Shown: positions 9,328-19,811 of the stretch, piece by piece
How the letters are laid out: each line of letters starts with the position of its first letter
How positions within the stretch are numbered: the stretch's first letter is position 1
DNA from: Mesotaenium endlicherianum
Lineage: Eukaryota > Streptophyta > Zygnematophyceae > Zygnematales > Mesotaeniaceae
Assembly (NCBI GenBank): GCA_009602735.1
Contig: WELA01005585.1
Location: 53,090 to 117,089 of the forward strand
Direction: 5' to 3'
DNA: 64,000 nt
Position numbers and translations under genes: made by a program
The notes under the pieces: model-generated
What the model saw: only the letters and a program-made list of their open reading frames with translations
The model's database searches: none
Told to the model about the DNA's origin: nothing

Positions 9328-12300
9328 GCCAGGAGCCTACCACCCCAAGACCCACTTCACGAGAAGGCAACACGCCAAGTGAGGTGGAGACCCCCGTTGA
9401 AGACGACGTTCCAGCCCCAATGAGTTTGAGAGGTTACCTTGGAGGAGAGAAGGTCCACATCTTGGTGGATAGCGGAGCTCAAGGCAACTTCATTGCTGCA
9501 GATTTTGCCACCAAGCACGGTATTACTATGCGAACTCTTGACCACGACGAGGAGATTATGATGCCCGATGGATTCTCCTATACTACCCCTTCCAAGAAGA
9601 CGTACCCCTTGGCACTCTCTATCAAGTCCTTCAAGGATAGAGTAGTGTTCTCCCCCATGCAATTGGGCAAGTACGACGTCATCCTAGGGACGCCTTGGTT
9701 GACCAAGCACAACCCCCAAGTTGATTGGAGGACCGGTACTATCAAGATCAAGAATGACATCACTTCAAGAATCTGTATTTTGCGCGCAATCCAGAATATC
9801 CAGACCCAAGACATCCAGAAGCCGGCACACGAGATACTATTGTCCGCCCTCCAACTCAAGAGACTTGTGAGGAAGGGACACGAGCTTCTTTTGGCCTTGA
9901 TCACGCCAAAAGACATCAAGAAAGACATCGAGAGTCAAGAAGGCAGCCCCGTTCCCAAGGAGATACAAGAAGTCTTTGAGGACTACAAAGAAGTGTTCTC
10001 CCCGGAATTGCCCAAGGGCCTACCCCCCAAAAGATTCGTAGACCACAAGATAGAGTTGGAGCCCGGAAGCAAGCCCATCTCTCGGCCTACGTTCAAAATG
10101 TCATACACGGAGCTAGACGAAGTCAAGAAGCAAATCAAGGAGCTACTGGAGCATGGCTTCATTCGACCTAGCAAGTCGCCATTTGGAGCCCCGGTGCTAT
10201 TTGTCAAGAAGAAAGATGGTACCTTGAGGATGTGTGTGGACTATCGCGCCCTCAACAAGATCACCATCAAGAATCGATACCCGCTGCCGCGCATGGATGA
10301 GCTCATGGACCGGCTGGTTGGAGCCAAGTACTTCACGAAGATTGACTTACGGAGCGGCTACCACCAGATTCGCATCGCAGAACCGGACATAGAGAAGACG
10401 GCATTCAGGACAAGATATGGACATTTTGAGTTCATGGTCCTGCCATTTGGACTCACCAACGCGCCAGCAACTTTCATGACTATGATGAACACCATATTTC
10501 AGCCCATGTTGGACAGATTTGTGGTGGTATTCATCGATGACATCCTTATCTACAGCAAGACCCTTGAAGAGCATGCGAGACACTTGAAAGAAGTCCTTGA
10601 AGTATTGAAGCAAAACAAGCTGTTTGCGAAGGAGTCAAAATGCGAGTTTGCCAAACAAGAAGTGGAGTTCCTAGGTCTCCACGTGACTGCTGATGGCATC
10701 AAGATAGACCCCAAGAAGACCACGGTGGTGGAGGAATGGCCAACCCCCACGACCAAGAAAGAACTCCAGTCATTCTTGGGATTTGCCAATTGGTACAGAA
10801 AATTCATCCAAGGCTTCTCGCACATAGCAGCCCCCCTGACAGATCTACTCAAGAAGGACAGGCTATATACATGGACCGAGAAAGAGGAAGAGGCATTTCA
10901 AGAGTTAAAGCGAAGATTGACCACATCCCCGGTGCTCACACTCCCAAGTCCAAACCCAGATTGGCCCTTCCACGTCATCACCGATGCATCTTCCTATGCA
11001 ATAGGAGCAATCCTGCTTCAAGACCAAGGCAAGGGACTGCAGCCCATCGCCTACGAGTCAAGGAAGCTAAATCCAGCCGAGCAAAATTATACAACCACGG
11101 AGCGAGAGGCATTGGCGATTGTACATGCCTTGAAGGTTTGGCGCTGCTACGTTGAAGGACGCAAAGTACTGGTCACCACGGACCACGAGGCGTTAAAGCA
11201 CCTCCAAACGCAGCCGTATCTCTCAAGGAGACAAGCAAGATGGAGCGGATACTTGCAACAATACAACATCACGATTCAGTACCAGCCCGGCAAGACAAAC
11301 CCGGCTGACCCCCTCTCAAGACTGCAATTAAATGCAGTGATGGTATCCCTGAAGACAGATCTGGAAGCTCGATTTTCAGCCGCCTATGAAAGAGACCCTT
11401 ACTACAAGAACGGAGAAGCAGCCTTGGACCCATGCAAGAAGCAAGAAGGCAATTATTGGGTGAGGCAAGATACGGGCCAGAGATGTGTTCCTAATGACTT
11501 AGACCTCCGGCTCTTGCTTCTACGAGAAGCACACGACAACCCTCTTGGAGGACACTTTGGAATCCTAAGGACCACGGGCGTTCTAGCTAGGACTTATTGT
11601 TGGCCAGGCATGTCTAAGCAAGTCAAGGAGTACTGCAGGAGCTGTGACACATGCCAAAGAATCAAGCCATCATCGCAAAAGGCGGGAGGACTCCTCCAAC
11701 CACTACCAATCCCCGAAAGACAATGGACGGACATCTCAATGGACCTTATCGTGGACTTGCCCGTGACACCTCGAGGCCATAATGCAATACTCACGGTGGT
11801 GGACAGACTTACCAAGATGGCTCATTTTATTCCCACGACGACTAAGGCTACAGCACCACAACTTGCAAGACTCATCTTTGACAACATCTTCCGACTCCAT
11901 GGACTACCATCAAGAATTGTGTCAGATAGAGATCCAAGATTCACAAGCCATTTCTGGAAAAATCTCTTCAAGAACTTGGGTACATCGCTGGATATGTCTA
12001 CTGCCTACCACCCACAATCAGATGGGCAAACCGAGCGTATGAATCGTACCCTAAAGACCTCTCTAAAGGCCTACGTGTCTACCCTCGAGCAAGACTGGGA
12101 CATGTACTTGACCCCCCTCGAGTTTGCCTACAACAACACTACGCAGGCCTCTACCCAAGAGTCCCCATTCTTCCTCAACTATGGCTTCCATCCGACCACG
12201 CCACTGAGCTTCACGGCTGGCCATGATGAAGTACCTGCAGCCACAGATTTTATGGAGACATTAGAAGCAGCCCTTACAGCAGCGAAGAAAGCTCTACAAC

Positions 12301-12914
12301 ACGCGCAAGATGCTCAAGCAAGAGTGGCGAACAGATCCAGAAGAGAAATTACGTACAGAGTGGGTGACAACGTGTTACTATCATCCAAGAACATTTCCCT
12401 GAACAACAGGCCTGCCGGCAGCAAGTTCTCTCCCAAGTATTTGGGACCCTTCAAGATTATCCAGCAAGTCAACCCCGTTGCTTTCAAGCTAGAACTTCCC
12501 CAGACTATGCACATCGACCCCGTATTCCACGCTTCCCTCTTCAAGCCATATGTGCAACCCGACAACAAGTTCCCAGGACGTGTGACAACCCCACCAGCCC
12601 CAACAATAGTGGATGATCATTTGGAGTACGAAGTGGAAGACATAGTGGCTATGAGAAATTTCAGGAGACAGCAGCAATACTTGATCAAGTGGAAAGGATA
12701 TCCAGATTCGGAGAATAGTTGGGTGGCGGCGCACTACCTTGACAAAGTTCAGAGAAAGTTGAAGCGCTTCCATGCCGCCAACCCCCATCTTGGACCAGCC
12801 CCAAGTCTCTCTACTAGAAGCCCGAAGACTTCAGGGAGGCAGCCTGCCACCATCAAGAAGCAGCAGAAGACCCCTTGGAGGCAGCCTGCAAGAACAAGAA
12901 AGAGGAAAAATTGA
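9249..12914 (+). CDS. pol: C1 Pol: protease, RT, RNase H, integrase, chromodomain
   Basis: 1221-residue open frame in -1 relative to gag, reached by slippage at 9306-9312; the ATG at 9249 is probably unused. Order, numbered from 9249: retropepsin VDSGA (Asp about 74); RT with FIDDILIYS (about 428-436); RNase H with TDASS (Asp about 579) and TTDHEAL; integrase with a zinc-binding part (HFG..., CRSCDTC) and a DDE triad at about Asp 832, Asp 893 and Glu 929, which gives the usual D-x35-E spacing. The C-terminus is a chromodomain (YEVEDIV...[15 protein letters not shown], about 1127-1175). In chromoviruses this domain targets insertion to methylated-histone chromatin. All catalytic residues are present and no stop interrupts it. 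Confidence 0.93.
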   Translation: MLLLQGKGPSCTFMPQKVVKKRTAPVGQEPTTPRPTSREGNTPSEVETPVEDDVPAPMSLRGYLGGEKVHILVDSGAQGNFIAADFATKHGITMRTLDHDEEIMMPDGFSYTTPSKKTYPLALSIKSFKDRVVFSPMQLGKYDVILGTPWLTKHNPQVDWRTGTIKIKNDITSRICILRAIQNIQTQDIQKPAHEILLSALQLKRLVRKGHELLLALITPKDIKKDIESQEGSPVPKEIQEVFEDYKEVFSPELPKGLPPKRFVDHKIELEPGSKPISRPTFKMSYTELDEVKKQIKELLEHGFIRPSKSPFGAPVLFVKKKDGTLRMCVDYRALNKITIKNRYPLPRMDELMDRLVGAKYFTKIDLRSGYHQIRIAEPDIEKTAFRTRYGHFEFMVLPFGLTNAPATFMTMMNTIFQPMLDRFVVVFIDDILIYSKTLEEHARHLKEVLEVLKQNKLFAKESKCEFAKQEVEFLGLHVTADGIKIDPKKTTVVEEWPTPTTKKELQSFLGFANWYRKFIQGFSHIAAPLTDLLKKDRLYTWTEKEEEAFQELKRRLTTSPVLTLPSPNPDWPFHVITDASSYAIGAILLQDQGKGLQPIAYESRKLNPAEQNYTTTEREALAIVHALKVWRCYVEGRKVLVTTDHEALKHLQTQPYLSRRQARWSGYLQQYNITIQYQPGKTNPADPLSRLQLNAVMVSLKTDLEARFSAAYERDPYYKNGEAALDPCKKQEGNYWVRQDTGQRCVPNDLDLRLLLLREAHDNPLGGHFGILRTTGVLARTYCWPGMSKQVKEYCRSCDTCQRIKPSSQKAGGLLQPLPIPERQWTDISMDLIVDLPVTPRGHNAILTVVDRLTKMAHFIPTTTKATAPQLARLIFDNIFRLHGLPSRIVSDRDPRFTSHFWKNLFKNLGTSLDMSTAYHPQSDGQTERMNRTLKTSLKAYVSTLEQDWDMYLTPLEFAYNNTTQASTQESPFFLNYGFHPTTPLSFTAGHDEVPAATDFMETLEAALTAAKKALQHAQDAQARVANRSRREITYRVGDNVLLSSKNISLNNRPAGSKFSPKYLGPFKIIQQVNPVAFKLELPQTMHIDPVFHASLFKPYVQPDNKFPGRVTTPPAPTIVDDHLEYEVEDIVAMRNFRRQQQYLIKWKGYPDSENSWVAAHYLDKVQRKLKRFHAANPHLGPAPSLSTRSPKTSGRQPATIKKQQKTPWRQPARTRKRKN
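9306..9341 (+). promoter_or_regulatory. -1 ribosomal frameshift signal between gag and pol
   Basis: A AAA AAC (9306-9312) stands in the gag frame as a canonical X XXY YYZ slippery heptamer, five codons before the gag stop. After a 10-nt spacer, GGTAGGC (9323-9329) pairs perfectly with GCCTACC (9335-9341) around a five-base loop, with the gag TAG inside the stem. Pol lies in the -1 frame. The whole signal is unchanged in C2 (63684-63719). Confidence 0.8.
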
Positions 12915-13683
12915 CATTAGACACTCTTCTCTTCTCGCAGTTTCTGGACAGAAAACTAAAACTGCTACTGGTAATAGGTCTCTGCATAATAAATTCTGAA
13001 AATTTACCTGGCTGTAGTCCATGAGTAGCCGGTCATTTAGAGTCCAAGTTTGCTCAATTTGGAGCACTGGTGAGAGAGATATGATGCTCTAAGTAGAAGG
13101 GGGTCAGGCTGCTGGCATTGTTAGGACAGAATATGCCTTCTGACATTGTGCCTTCCCCTGAACTTGGAATGCTCTGAAACTCAAGACTCTGGTAGAACAT
13201 CTTACAGCGCCCAGTTTGAGACTTAGTTTGCAGAATTTGGAGAAGTATAGAAGGACTTATGATTTTCAGAAGTTTCTGCACAGATTTGGAGGAGTGCCTA
13301 CTCTCTCAGCTCTCAACGACACTCCAGAAATGAGAATGCTCTCAAATTTGGTGACCCGGTAGAGTTCTCCGACGCGGTCCGTCTGGCACTCGAATTTTCA
13401 GATTTGGAGCAGTTCTGTGGCCGCTATGAATTTTTGAATTCGTGGCAGATTCTGGGCCAACTTGTACAATTTTCTTTATCATTAAGGAGTAGGCTAGCCA
13501 ATAAGGTCACACCACCTACGACCTTGCCTAGTCTACCTTACATGTGTAGCACCTGACTTGGCGCCTTTGACTAGTCCTCTTCACATGTGTGGCATCTGAC
13601 TTGAAACTGTTGACTAGTTTGCTCCACATGTGTAAGACCTGACTTGACGCGCCGAGACGTCGCTTTTTCTATCGGGGGGGTGA
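12915..13683 (+). other. C1 3' untranslated region with polypurine tract
   Basis: No ORF. It contains loosely repeated motifs around 'ATTTGGAG' at 13050-13400, then a 43-bp tandem repeat (13540-13651). Just before the 3' LTR lies a run of seven G (13674-13680) followed by TGA, the probable plus-strand primer. Confidence 0.7.
13540..13651 (+). repeat. 43-bp tandem repeat, about 2.6 copies
   Basis: Units begin at 13540, 13583 and 13626. Each starts ACATGTGT, followed by a conserved CTGACTTG; the first two also carry TTGACTAGT. The copies are imperfect. Subterminal repeats in LTR elements can serve RNA structure or packaging, but nothing here proves a role. Confidence 0.75.
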
Positions 13684-14186
13684 TGTAGTGATTTGAGTTA
13701 TTATATATTAGTTTGCATATATTTTAATGTTTTCAAATATATTTGGAGTAGTATTGTGTGGAGTCAAGTGTGAATAGGTACTCTAGTAACTTGGTTCATG
13801 TCCTTTGAACCTTCCAAGGCATTTTCGAAGTTAGAGGAAAGACCTAGAAGAACTCCATGTGGCAAAAGTCAGATGTGCCATTTTTAGGTCAAAAGGACAT
13901 GTGTACATTATTCTAGAAAGAGGTGGCAAGTTTTGGGATGTGTTGGGTGCCAACACATCAACATACACCTTCCTAGAAATTACTTATGTAGCAAGTATAT
14001 AAACAAGAGCTAGAACATAGAAAGACATTCGAGAATCACTCTTGTACTTGCCAAAATCCAGAAATATATTAACTTTCAAGAAGCCATCTCTCTTTCAAGA
14101 AGCTACCACTTGTGTTCAAAGATCCTTGTCTTGAACAGATAAAGTATTCTGTTTTACTAAGTACTTTATCTATCTGTTTCACTACA
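13684..14186 (+). repeat. C1 3' LTR (503 bp)
   Basis: Direct copy of 7507-8009 with the same ends; followed by the right target-site copy TCCTG (14187-14191). Confidence 0.93.
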
Positions 14187-14932
14187 TCCTGCGTCTGTTG
14201 TAGCTGATGGGGGGTAGCTTCTGGTGCTGGAAAATTGGCGGTTGGAGTGCTGGATGTAGGCGACCTCAGATCGTTGTATAAATCTGATGGGCTGGGCCCC
14301 TCCATTATCAAGTGATCGGTCACCCAGTCATTTGTCTTGAGCTCTTGTAGCTCCAACAGATCCAGATTTGGAGTAGGAAAAAGTGGAATTTCTTCTTGAA
14401 TCTCCTCTTCATTGGTGATTGACGGCAGGTCAAACCCTGGAAGGTCTGGCATTTATGCGTCATCTTCAACTGACGTCTCCACTCCAAGTGGTGGAGGCTC
14501 TTCATCATTATCTGTGTTGAGGTTCGCCAAGTTGACAATGGCTGATTGTAGCGTGCTTGCTGCCTTAGCCACTTCATTTTCCTTGTGCTGTCGAGCGTCT
14601 GCTTCTAGCAGCTGCTCGATGATCTGCCTTGTAATGGATTCAGCTGTTTGACTAGCTGAACCCTGCTGTTGCCCCTTAGCCTGCGGCTGTGGGCTCACCA
14701 AAGCAGGTAATGACAATTTCTTGTCCAACTCCTCCTGGCGTTCTTTGAACATCACTTCGAGGCATATGGTCTTTGCAGACCCTCCAAAATCTCCTGAATT
14801 CTGGCTACTCTCTTCAGCCCATTCACCAATATTGCATTGGCGTTCTTGTCTTAATGCTTGGTTTAGATAATGTCCAATTTCTTCAGGCGTTGGCTCAGGA
14901 GTCTTCTTCTCAGACTCTTCTGACATGTCTTT
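14187..14932 (-). pseudogene. Element A linker region, upstream part
   Basis: Two adjoining minus-strand ORFs in the same frame, 14926-14453 and 14452 onward, separated only by a TAA at 14453-14455. They encode acidic, Gln- and Glu-rich sequence with likely helical stretches ('ITRQIIEQLLEADARQHKEN') and no recognised domain. The reading runs into C1 at 14187 and resumes at 7501. A TAA at 14933-14935 separates it from the end of the methyltransferase region, again in frame. Confidence 0.6.
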
Positions 14933-15160
14933 TTACGGCGCTTGCTCTGGTGAAGACAACAGACACTGTTGGTCAGCTTCCCAGCTACTTGAGCTATCCT
15001 GCCAGTAGTCTCCGAGCCCAGTTGCTCTTGGGCTGCGGTTGGTATCATACCCTGATATGGGATCTTCTGGAGTCTCCTCACGTCTTGATGTCGAGGCTCT
15101 GGGAGGTGAGCTCCCAAATATCTGTTTGTGAGTGGCGTTTCTCACAGATGATGGGGTGTC
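14933..15160 (-). pseudogene. Element A, short in-frame stretch downstream of the methyltransferase
   Basis: Open between TAG (15161-15163) and TAA (14933-14935), in the same frame as the methyltransferase above and the linker below. It is hydrophilic, rich in Ser, Pro, Arg and Glu, with no known domain. It is probably part of the original fused polyprotein. Confidence 0.5.
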
Positions 15161-16531
15161 CTACGTATCGTCTTCTGCAGTTGGCAGCGGCGTTGCCTGC
15201 TCAGGCGCCTGGTCCCCCATGGGTGTATCTTCTCTTTCTAGAGGTGCTTGTAATTCATTGGTCCGGTTATCAATTCGATCCAACAGATCCTGGCATCTTC
15301 TAAAATCAGCCACCCTAGCTTGCCTGAGTGCTCTGTCTCTGGCAGCTTCCGCTGCGTCTCTTTGCACACCGTATTCTTCTTGTTGCTGGTGTGCCATCCT
15401 GATAGCTCTTTGATCAGATGTTAGCACCACATTGACTCCAATTATCACTGGTCTTGTCCTTGGCATAGGCTTGTCAGTGAAAGTCAGCTGCTGCCATGTC
15501 ATGATTGTTTCCACCAACCAAGTCATAGAGTGCTGCCCAATCATGCTGCCGAAAATCTTTGCAGCTTCATCTGACCCTACAGCACCGGCTATATGCCGAG
15601 CTATGTTGTCGGGTATTCCAAGGCATTTGCCATTCTCTACCGCAGTAGGCTCTCTCCAAACGGCGTTTCGTTCATGCATGTCTTTGACCATTCCTGGTCC
15701 ACCTTCTATGAAGGCTCGGGATCTTGGATATGCTGTGAAGGTTGGCAGTACCACCCTTGGCTGACCTGGTTCATTGATGTCATACTGTGAATAGGAATCC
15801 CTCCTGGCCACTGGTCTGGTATGCACCGCTAGCGCCTTTTTCACTGTCAATGCCGTTGGTGATCGCCATGTAATGTCCTCCATCTCCCTTAGGACCTCAA
15901 TAGACATGCCATTGGTCCAAAATATCCTAGCCCTATGGGATAATCCTCCGTGCTTGGCGTCGTTGATGAGCACATGATGGTCCAAAGTGGAGTCGAAAAT
16001 CAGCCATGGTTCTCCCGGCTTCATCTACTTGTAATCCATTCTTGGATGTGCATTCTCAATCACAAACACTGGTGGGTAGTAGTGCTGTCGTTCCCGCAGC
16101 ATGCTGATGATTTTCACCATCCATCCCCAGTGTTGTGCTCGTGGATCACTGAATCGCCTCTTCTTTCCAGCTTGAGAAAACGGTTGACAAGGAAATCTAG
16201 CAAAGATCCAGTCAATTCTGTAGCCATACAGGTGTTCAAGCTTCACAACGATAATGTTGCCTCCAGCGATGCGCTCGACATTGCTATATGGGGGCGCCAA
16301 CCCTTTATAATGATGCATTTGCCGCATCTGACTCATGACTTCTTGGAATGCTAGAAAAGCGTGGTCGTCATTGTCCACATACAGGACTTTGGTCACCTAT
16401 CTTCCTCGTTGGATCAATGCTATGGTCCCATACCCAAGTCCGGCGAATAATTCCAACACCACTACTCCCCTTTTGCGAAAAGGATCTTCCATCCTGACAA
16501 TGCCTTGCGGCAGCGGCTCAACTCTGGGCAT
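15161..16531 (-). pseudogene. DNA cytosine-5 methyltransferase encoded by retroelement A
   Basis: The minus strand shows the ordered motifs of a C5-methyltransferase. Motif I (AdoMet binding) is VVVLELFAGLGYGT at about 16437-16480. Motif IV with the catalytic Cys is ARFPCQPFSQAG (PCQ codons 16184-16192). Motif VI is FVIENAH (about 16050). Motif VIII is SHRARIFWTN (about 15915-15945). A motif X-like IGQHSMTW lies near 15530. HRAR-FW in motif VIII resembles the DNMT3/DRM group. Two in-frame TAG codons (16397-16399, 16025-16027) interrupt it, with no frameshift. The ATG at 16529-16531 overlaps the stop of the gag-protease ORF by one base. The enzyme would methylate cytosine in DNA, possibly the element's own cDNA. 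Captured methyltransferases are known in charophyte and dinoflagellate retrotransposons. Confidence 0.85.
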
Positions 16532-18513
16532 CAGATTTGCAATGGAGGTAATGGGTAAGGTACTGGCAGCAACTCTTGCGGGTTGCGGTCCCTATTCCTC
16601 ACGGTTTCCAACTGCCTCATGATCTGGGGTTGCCACACCAAGGGTGTTGGCATGTTGATGCTCGTATAGCCTTCCTCTTCTTGCTTCATGATGTTGTCGC
16701 AAGCTTTTGGGTACCTGTCGTTAACGCAGCAGTTTAGCGGTCCGTAGTTTGCTTCTCCTGTGCAAATCATCTTCACAGGAATTTCTCCTGCCGGCTGCCG
16801 ATCTGTTGACTGGTAAGTCACCCTCTGCTTCCGCAAATCAATGACCATACCCAAGGGAGTCAGTGCTTCTGTTCCCAAGAGAACATCATAGTTATCTGCC
16901 TCCGTCATTGTGCACTCCATGAGTAGTGACGCCTCTTCAGGTTTTCTTGGATTTACTGTGATTTTCACAGGCTTGCGGGTAATCCCACAAGACTTTGAGG
17001 TTTGTCCTGAGGCAGTTCTCAGCTGGAAAGGGCTCTTTTTAAGGTCCCTTGCCGTCGATCCTAGAGCCTTCACAGCTCGCTTTCCCAAAATGACTGGCTG
17101 TGCGCCTGTATCCAACAGAATGTTGGGAGCTGCCCAGTTGTTGAAGATTAATGCACCACCCCTATTTTGCACTCTCACGGTGCTAAAATTGGTGGGCAAT
17201 GAGGCGCTATTTGCACCTTCCTCAGCTATATCCAGCTGATGTCCGGCTTCTTCAATCGTGAATGGGTAAGTGATATGCAAATCAGCGAGAGAAAGCAAAG
17301 GAGCATGCTGGATCCGGTGTTCCACCAGGGCCTTCAGCTTCTCCAGCAAAAAACTAAATGTCTTACGCGTTGCGGGCCTGGCTTGTCGTTGCTGCGAGAT
17401 CTCATTTTCATCCAGAGTGATCCGGAAAGTCTGAGGAAGCTTCCCAGCATTCCTTAGCACCAGACGGTTGTGATCTGCTTCCTCGGCAGCCGTTGCAACC
17501 ACAGCCTTTTCAGACATCAGCTTCTCGCCTTTGCAAACGGTCTTTTCTGCAATATCTGCATCATAGTAGACATTGGGCGCGTTTAATTTTGCAAACTGGG
17601 CTTTCAACTCAGCTATTTCTGCACTCATAGCTTCATACTTCTGGTTACCCTTGCGGTTACCAGAGCCAGCCTTTTCTTTCTTCTTTTCTTTGTCCGCCTC
17701 TTTCATGGCAGCATTTGCCCAAGGTGGTTTTAAATTTGGGTTCTTAGACCACCACTCATCTTCTGAGTGTCCCTTCTTGCTGCATTGTGCACATATCTGT
17801 GCCTTGCTAGCAGATAATTGCTTAGCATCTGGGTACGGATAATCCCTTTTCTGATGTCTTGATTTCCCGTAATTCCAACAGCTCTCTGCTGTTTCTGCAG
17901 TGTTGGCATGCTTAGCAAACTTATTGAAAGACCCGCTCTTTTTCATAAACTGAAAATTAGAGCTGTTGGCCTTAGGCGGAGAGGATTCCTCCCTCCTCTC
18001 AGGAGCCATAAGTGTCCTGGAAGCCTCTTTGTACCACACTTTACCTTCTTCGACATTGCGTGCTATTTTAGCCGCCTCGTCGATGTCCCAGTCAATCCCG
18101 TGCTTTGTGGACAGATGTGGCCTAACTTCACGGTCTATTTCCTTGCCCAAGCACAACAGAAACTTGTCAGCCACAATTCTGGGCTCATATATTTTTGCCT
18201 TTTTGGCGAGGTCTACCAATCTGGATTTAACCTCCATGACTGTCTCGTTCTTCTGACGCACAAAATGCACATAACGGTGCACCTTAAGACTGTGATCCTC
18301 TGGGAATCGTGCTTCAAGCAACTCAAGAAATCGGCGCAGACAATGCGTGGGGTCTAGCTGGTCATCCCCAACCTCCATATCCTTACGACAGCTAGCCAAG
18401 GCTTGCACATGGCTTGCCTCTGTCGTGGCGCTATCGCCTTGCTGACCATGGAGAGGTGCAGCTCTACGTGTTCCTCGTTCCTGAGCAGTAGCAATCTTTT
18501 CAGTTCTGCACAC
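16531..18513 (-). pseudogene. Element A Gag (capsid, nucleocapsid) and retropepsin
   Basis: 660-residue open frame. The N-terminal third carries a capsid-like segment (FLELLEARFPEDHSLKVHRY, then FVRQKNETVMEVKSRLVDL). Two degenerate zinc knuckles follow: CWNYGKSRHQKRD, lacking the second and last Cys, and CAQCSKKGHSEDEWW, lacking the last Cys. Then comes a Lys-rich stretch and a retropepsin with ILLDTGAQPVILG, a standard D-T-G-A active site, and VLLGTEAL. It overlaps the upstream gag ORF at 18500-18513 in another frame and ends at TGA 16531-16533. The lost knuckle residues point to decay or to a divergent nucleocapsid. Confidence 0.75.
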
Positions 18514-19091
18514 ACTTTTCGCAATTCTGCGACAGAGCCAGCATCATCGCTCTGAGTAGCAGCCCTTTGCTGACCTCAATGAGTTGCCTCATGGCCTCTG
18601 TTAATTCTTGTGTCAGTGCAGCTAAGTCTATGCTCTCAACAAGTGCAGTTGTCATTGTTCTTCCTGAAGATAAAGCAGACGTTTGGGCTTTTGCAGCCTC
18701 TTTCCGGATTTTCAAATTCCTTGCCCTTTTCTGTACTGCAAATGCCCATTCCTGGGTGAGATCCTCATCCTTCTGGAATTGGTGATATAGCAACAGGGCA
18801 TCCTTGTCCAAGTACTGAACCAGACCTATGAATGCGACAGATTGCGTATAAGAAGAATCCTTCCGAATCTTCTCAAAGAATTTTGCCCAATAGATCTCAT
18901 CAAACTCTTCGAAAGTGAGACCATTTCTGCTGGTTCGTCCGCTAAAACACTTTGCAGACAGCTTGAACTTAGGATTTTCATCCCGATCATCACCGGCCAC
19001 TTCGAACGGTGACCAGGACTCGCTGACTCTTCCCCACACGTCTTGCTCTTTGCCCAAATCAGGTGCAAAGGCTCGTGTGTTATTCGGGTTC
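18500..19091 (-). pseudogene. Element A Gag N-terminal region, inner part
   Basis: The open frame runs from the LTR boundary (19091) to TGA at 18500-18502, with no ATG at its beginning, so it is not a gene start but the continuation of 20079-19812. After removal of the solo LTR and one target copy the reading is continuous (...ISASGE|NPNNTRAF...). It is mostly charged and helical, with FDEIYWAKFFEKIRKD and SYTQSVAFIGLVQYLD. It passes into the next ORF through a frame change near 18510. Confidence 0.65.
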
Positions 19092-19811
19092 TGAAATGAA
19101 TCGACTTACCAAATAGGCGATTAACAATTAATAAAGATCTTTATATCAGCAAGTAATCTTTGTGGATTTTCCGTTAACTGATTAAACGGCAAAAGGACAA
19201 CACACTAGCAGTGAACAACACTCGTAAGTCAAATGCGAGTAAACTAGCATCAATAATGCAATCAGTAAACTCATACATAAGCAAAGTTAGAAGACAGTGC
19301 GTATCAATGGCTTCTCGCCTTGGATTCAGATCTCTCTCAGTAAGCTGTACAAGAGAGTTGGCCTCGTTTCCGAATACCGAACCCGGGAGCAATACCTAGC
19401 ATATGTACATGGAATGATTTTACTGTTCAACGGCAAGTGCGATGGCACCGCCTACCCGGGAGTTAACCACGCTGGCAGGACCTCGGTTAACCAAATCCAC
19501 CGCCATCTCCCATCATCCCGAATCGCCATCCATCCTAAGGATGTCATCTGGCCATTCATCTAGCACACCACACCTAGATGCATCTCTTAGGCAGTTCGCT
19601 GCGACCGAGTACGGAAGTCAGCTGGCTGGCAAAGAATGTGTCAGCGGGCTGACTTAAGCTGACTTCAGCCTGCTGCTTTTGGCTGAGTCATTAAACTGAT
19701 ATTAAATATACTGTCCAGCAGACTGACTATTAACTAGAGTTCAGCAGGCTGAACTTAATAAAACTTATATCTAAATGAATATTATATAAACCAGTATACT
19801 GATTCATTACA
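19092..19811 (-). repeat. Solo LTR of family B inserted in element A gag (720 bp)
   Basis: On the minus strand it starts TGTAATGAATC and ends ATTCATTTCA. It is a full-length inverted copy of 3598-4315. The flanks are GGTTC (19087-19091) and GGGTC (19812-19816), a 5-bp target duplication with one mismatch. Deleting it restores the gag frame. A single LTR with target copies is the usual product of recombination between the two LTRs of one insertion. Confidence 0.8.

Larger units (their letters stand above)
7507..14186 (+). mobile_element. Element C1: full-length Ty3 chromovirus
   Basis: A 6680-bp element with 503-bp direct LTRs, perfect 5-bp target duplications, a tRNA primer site, polypurine tract, gag and a pol ending in a chromodomain. 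I count about six differences between the two LTRs by eye, and both long ORFs are open, so the insertion looks recent and the copy may be competent. It landed inside the coding region of element A in the opposite orientation. A second copy of the family (C2) starts at 61885. Confidence 0.93.

Noticed and set aside
3598-19811. A single DNA transposon or DIRS-like element with long terminal inverted repeats
   Set aside because: The inner coding frame is cut on both sides, the left repeat has its own polypurine tract, and the right repeat has its own target copies; separate LTR insertions explain all of this. No tyrosine recombinase is seen.
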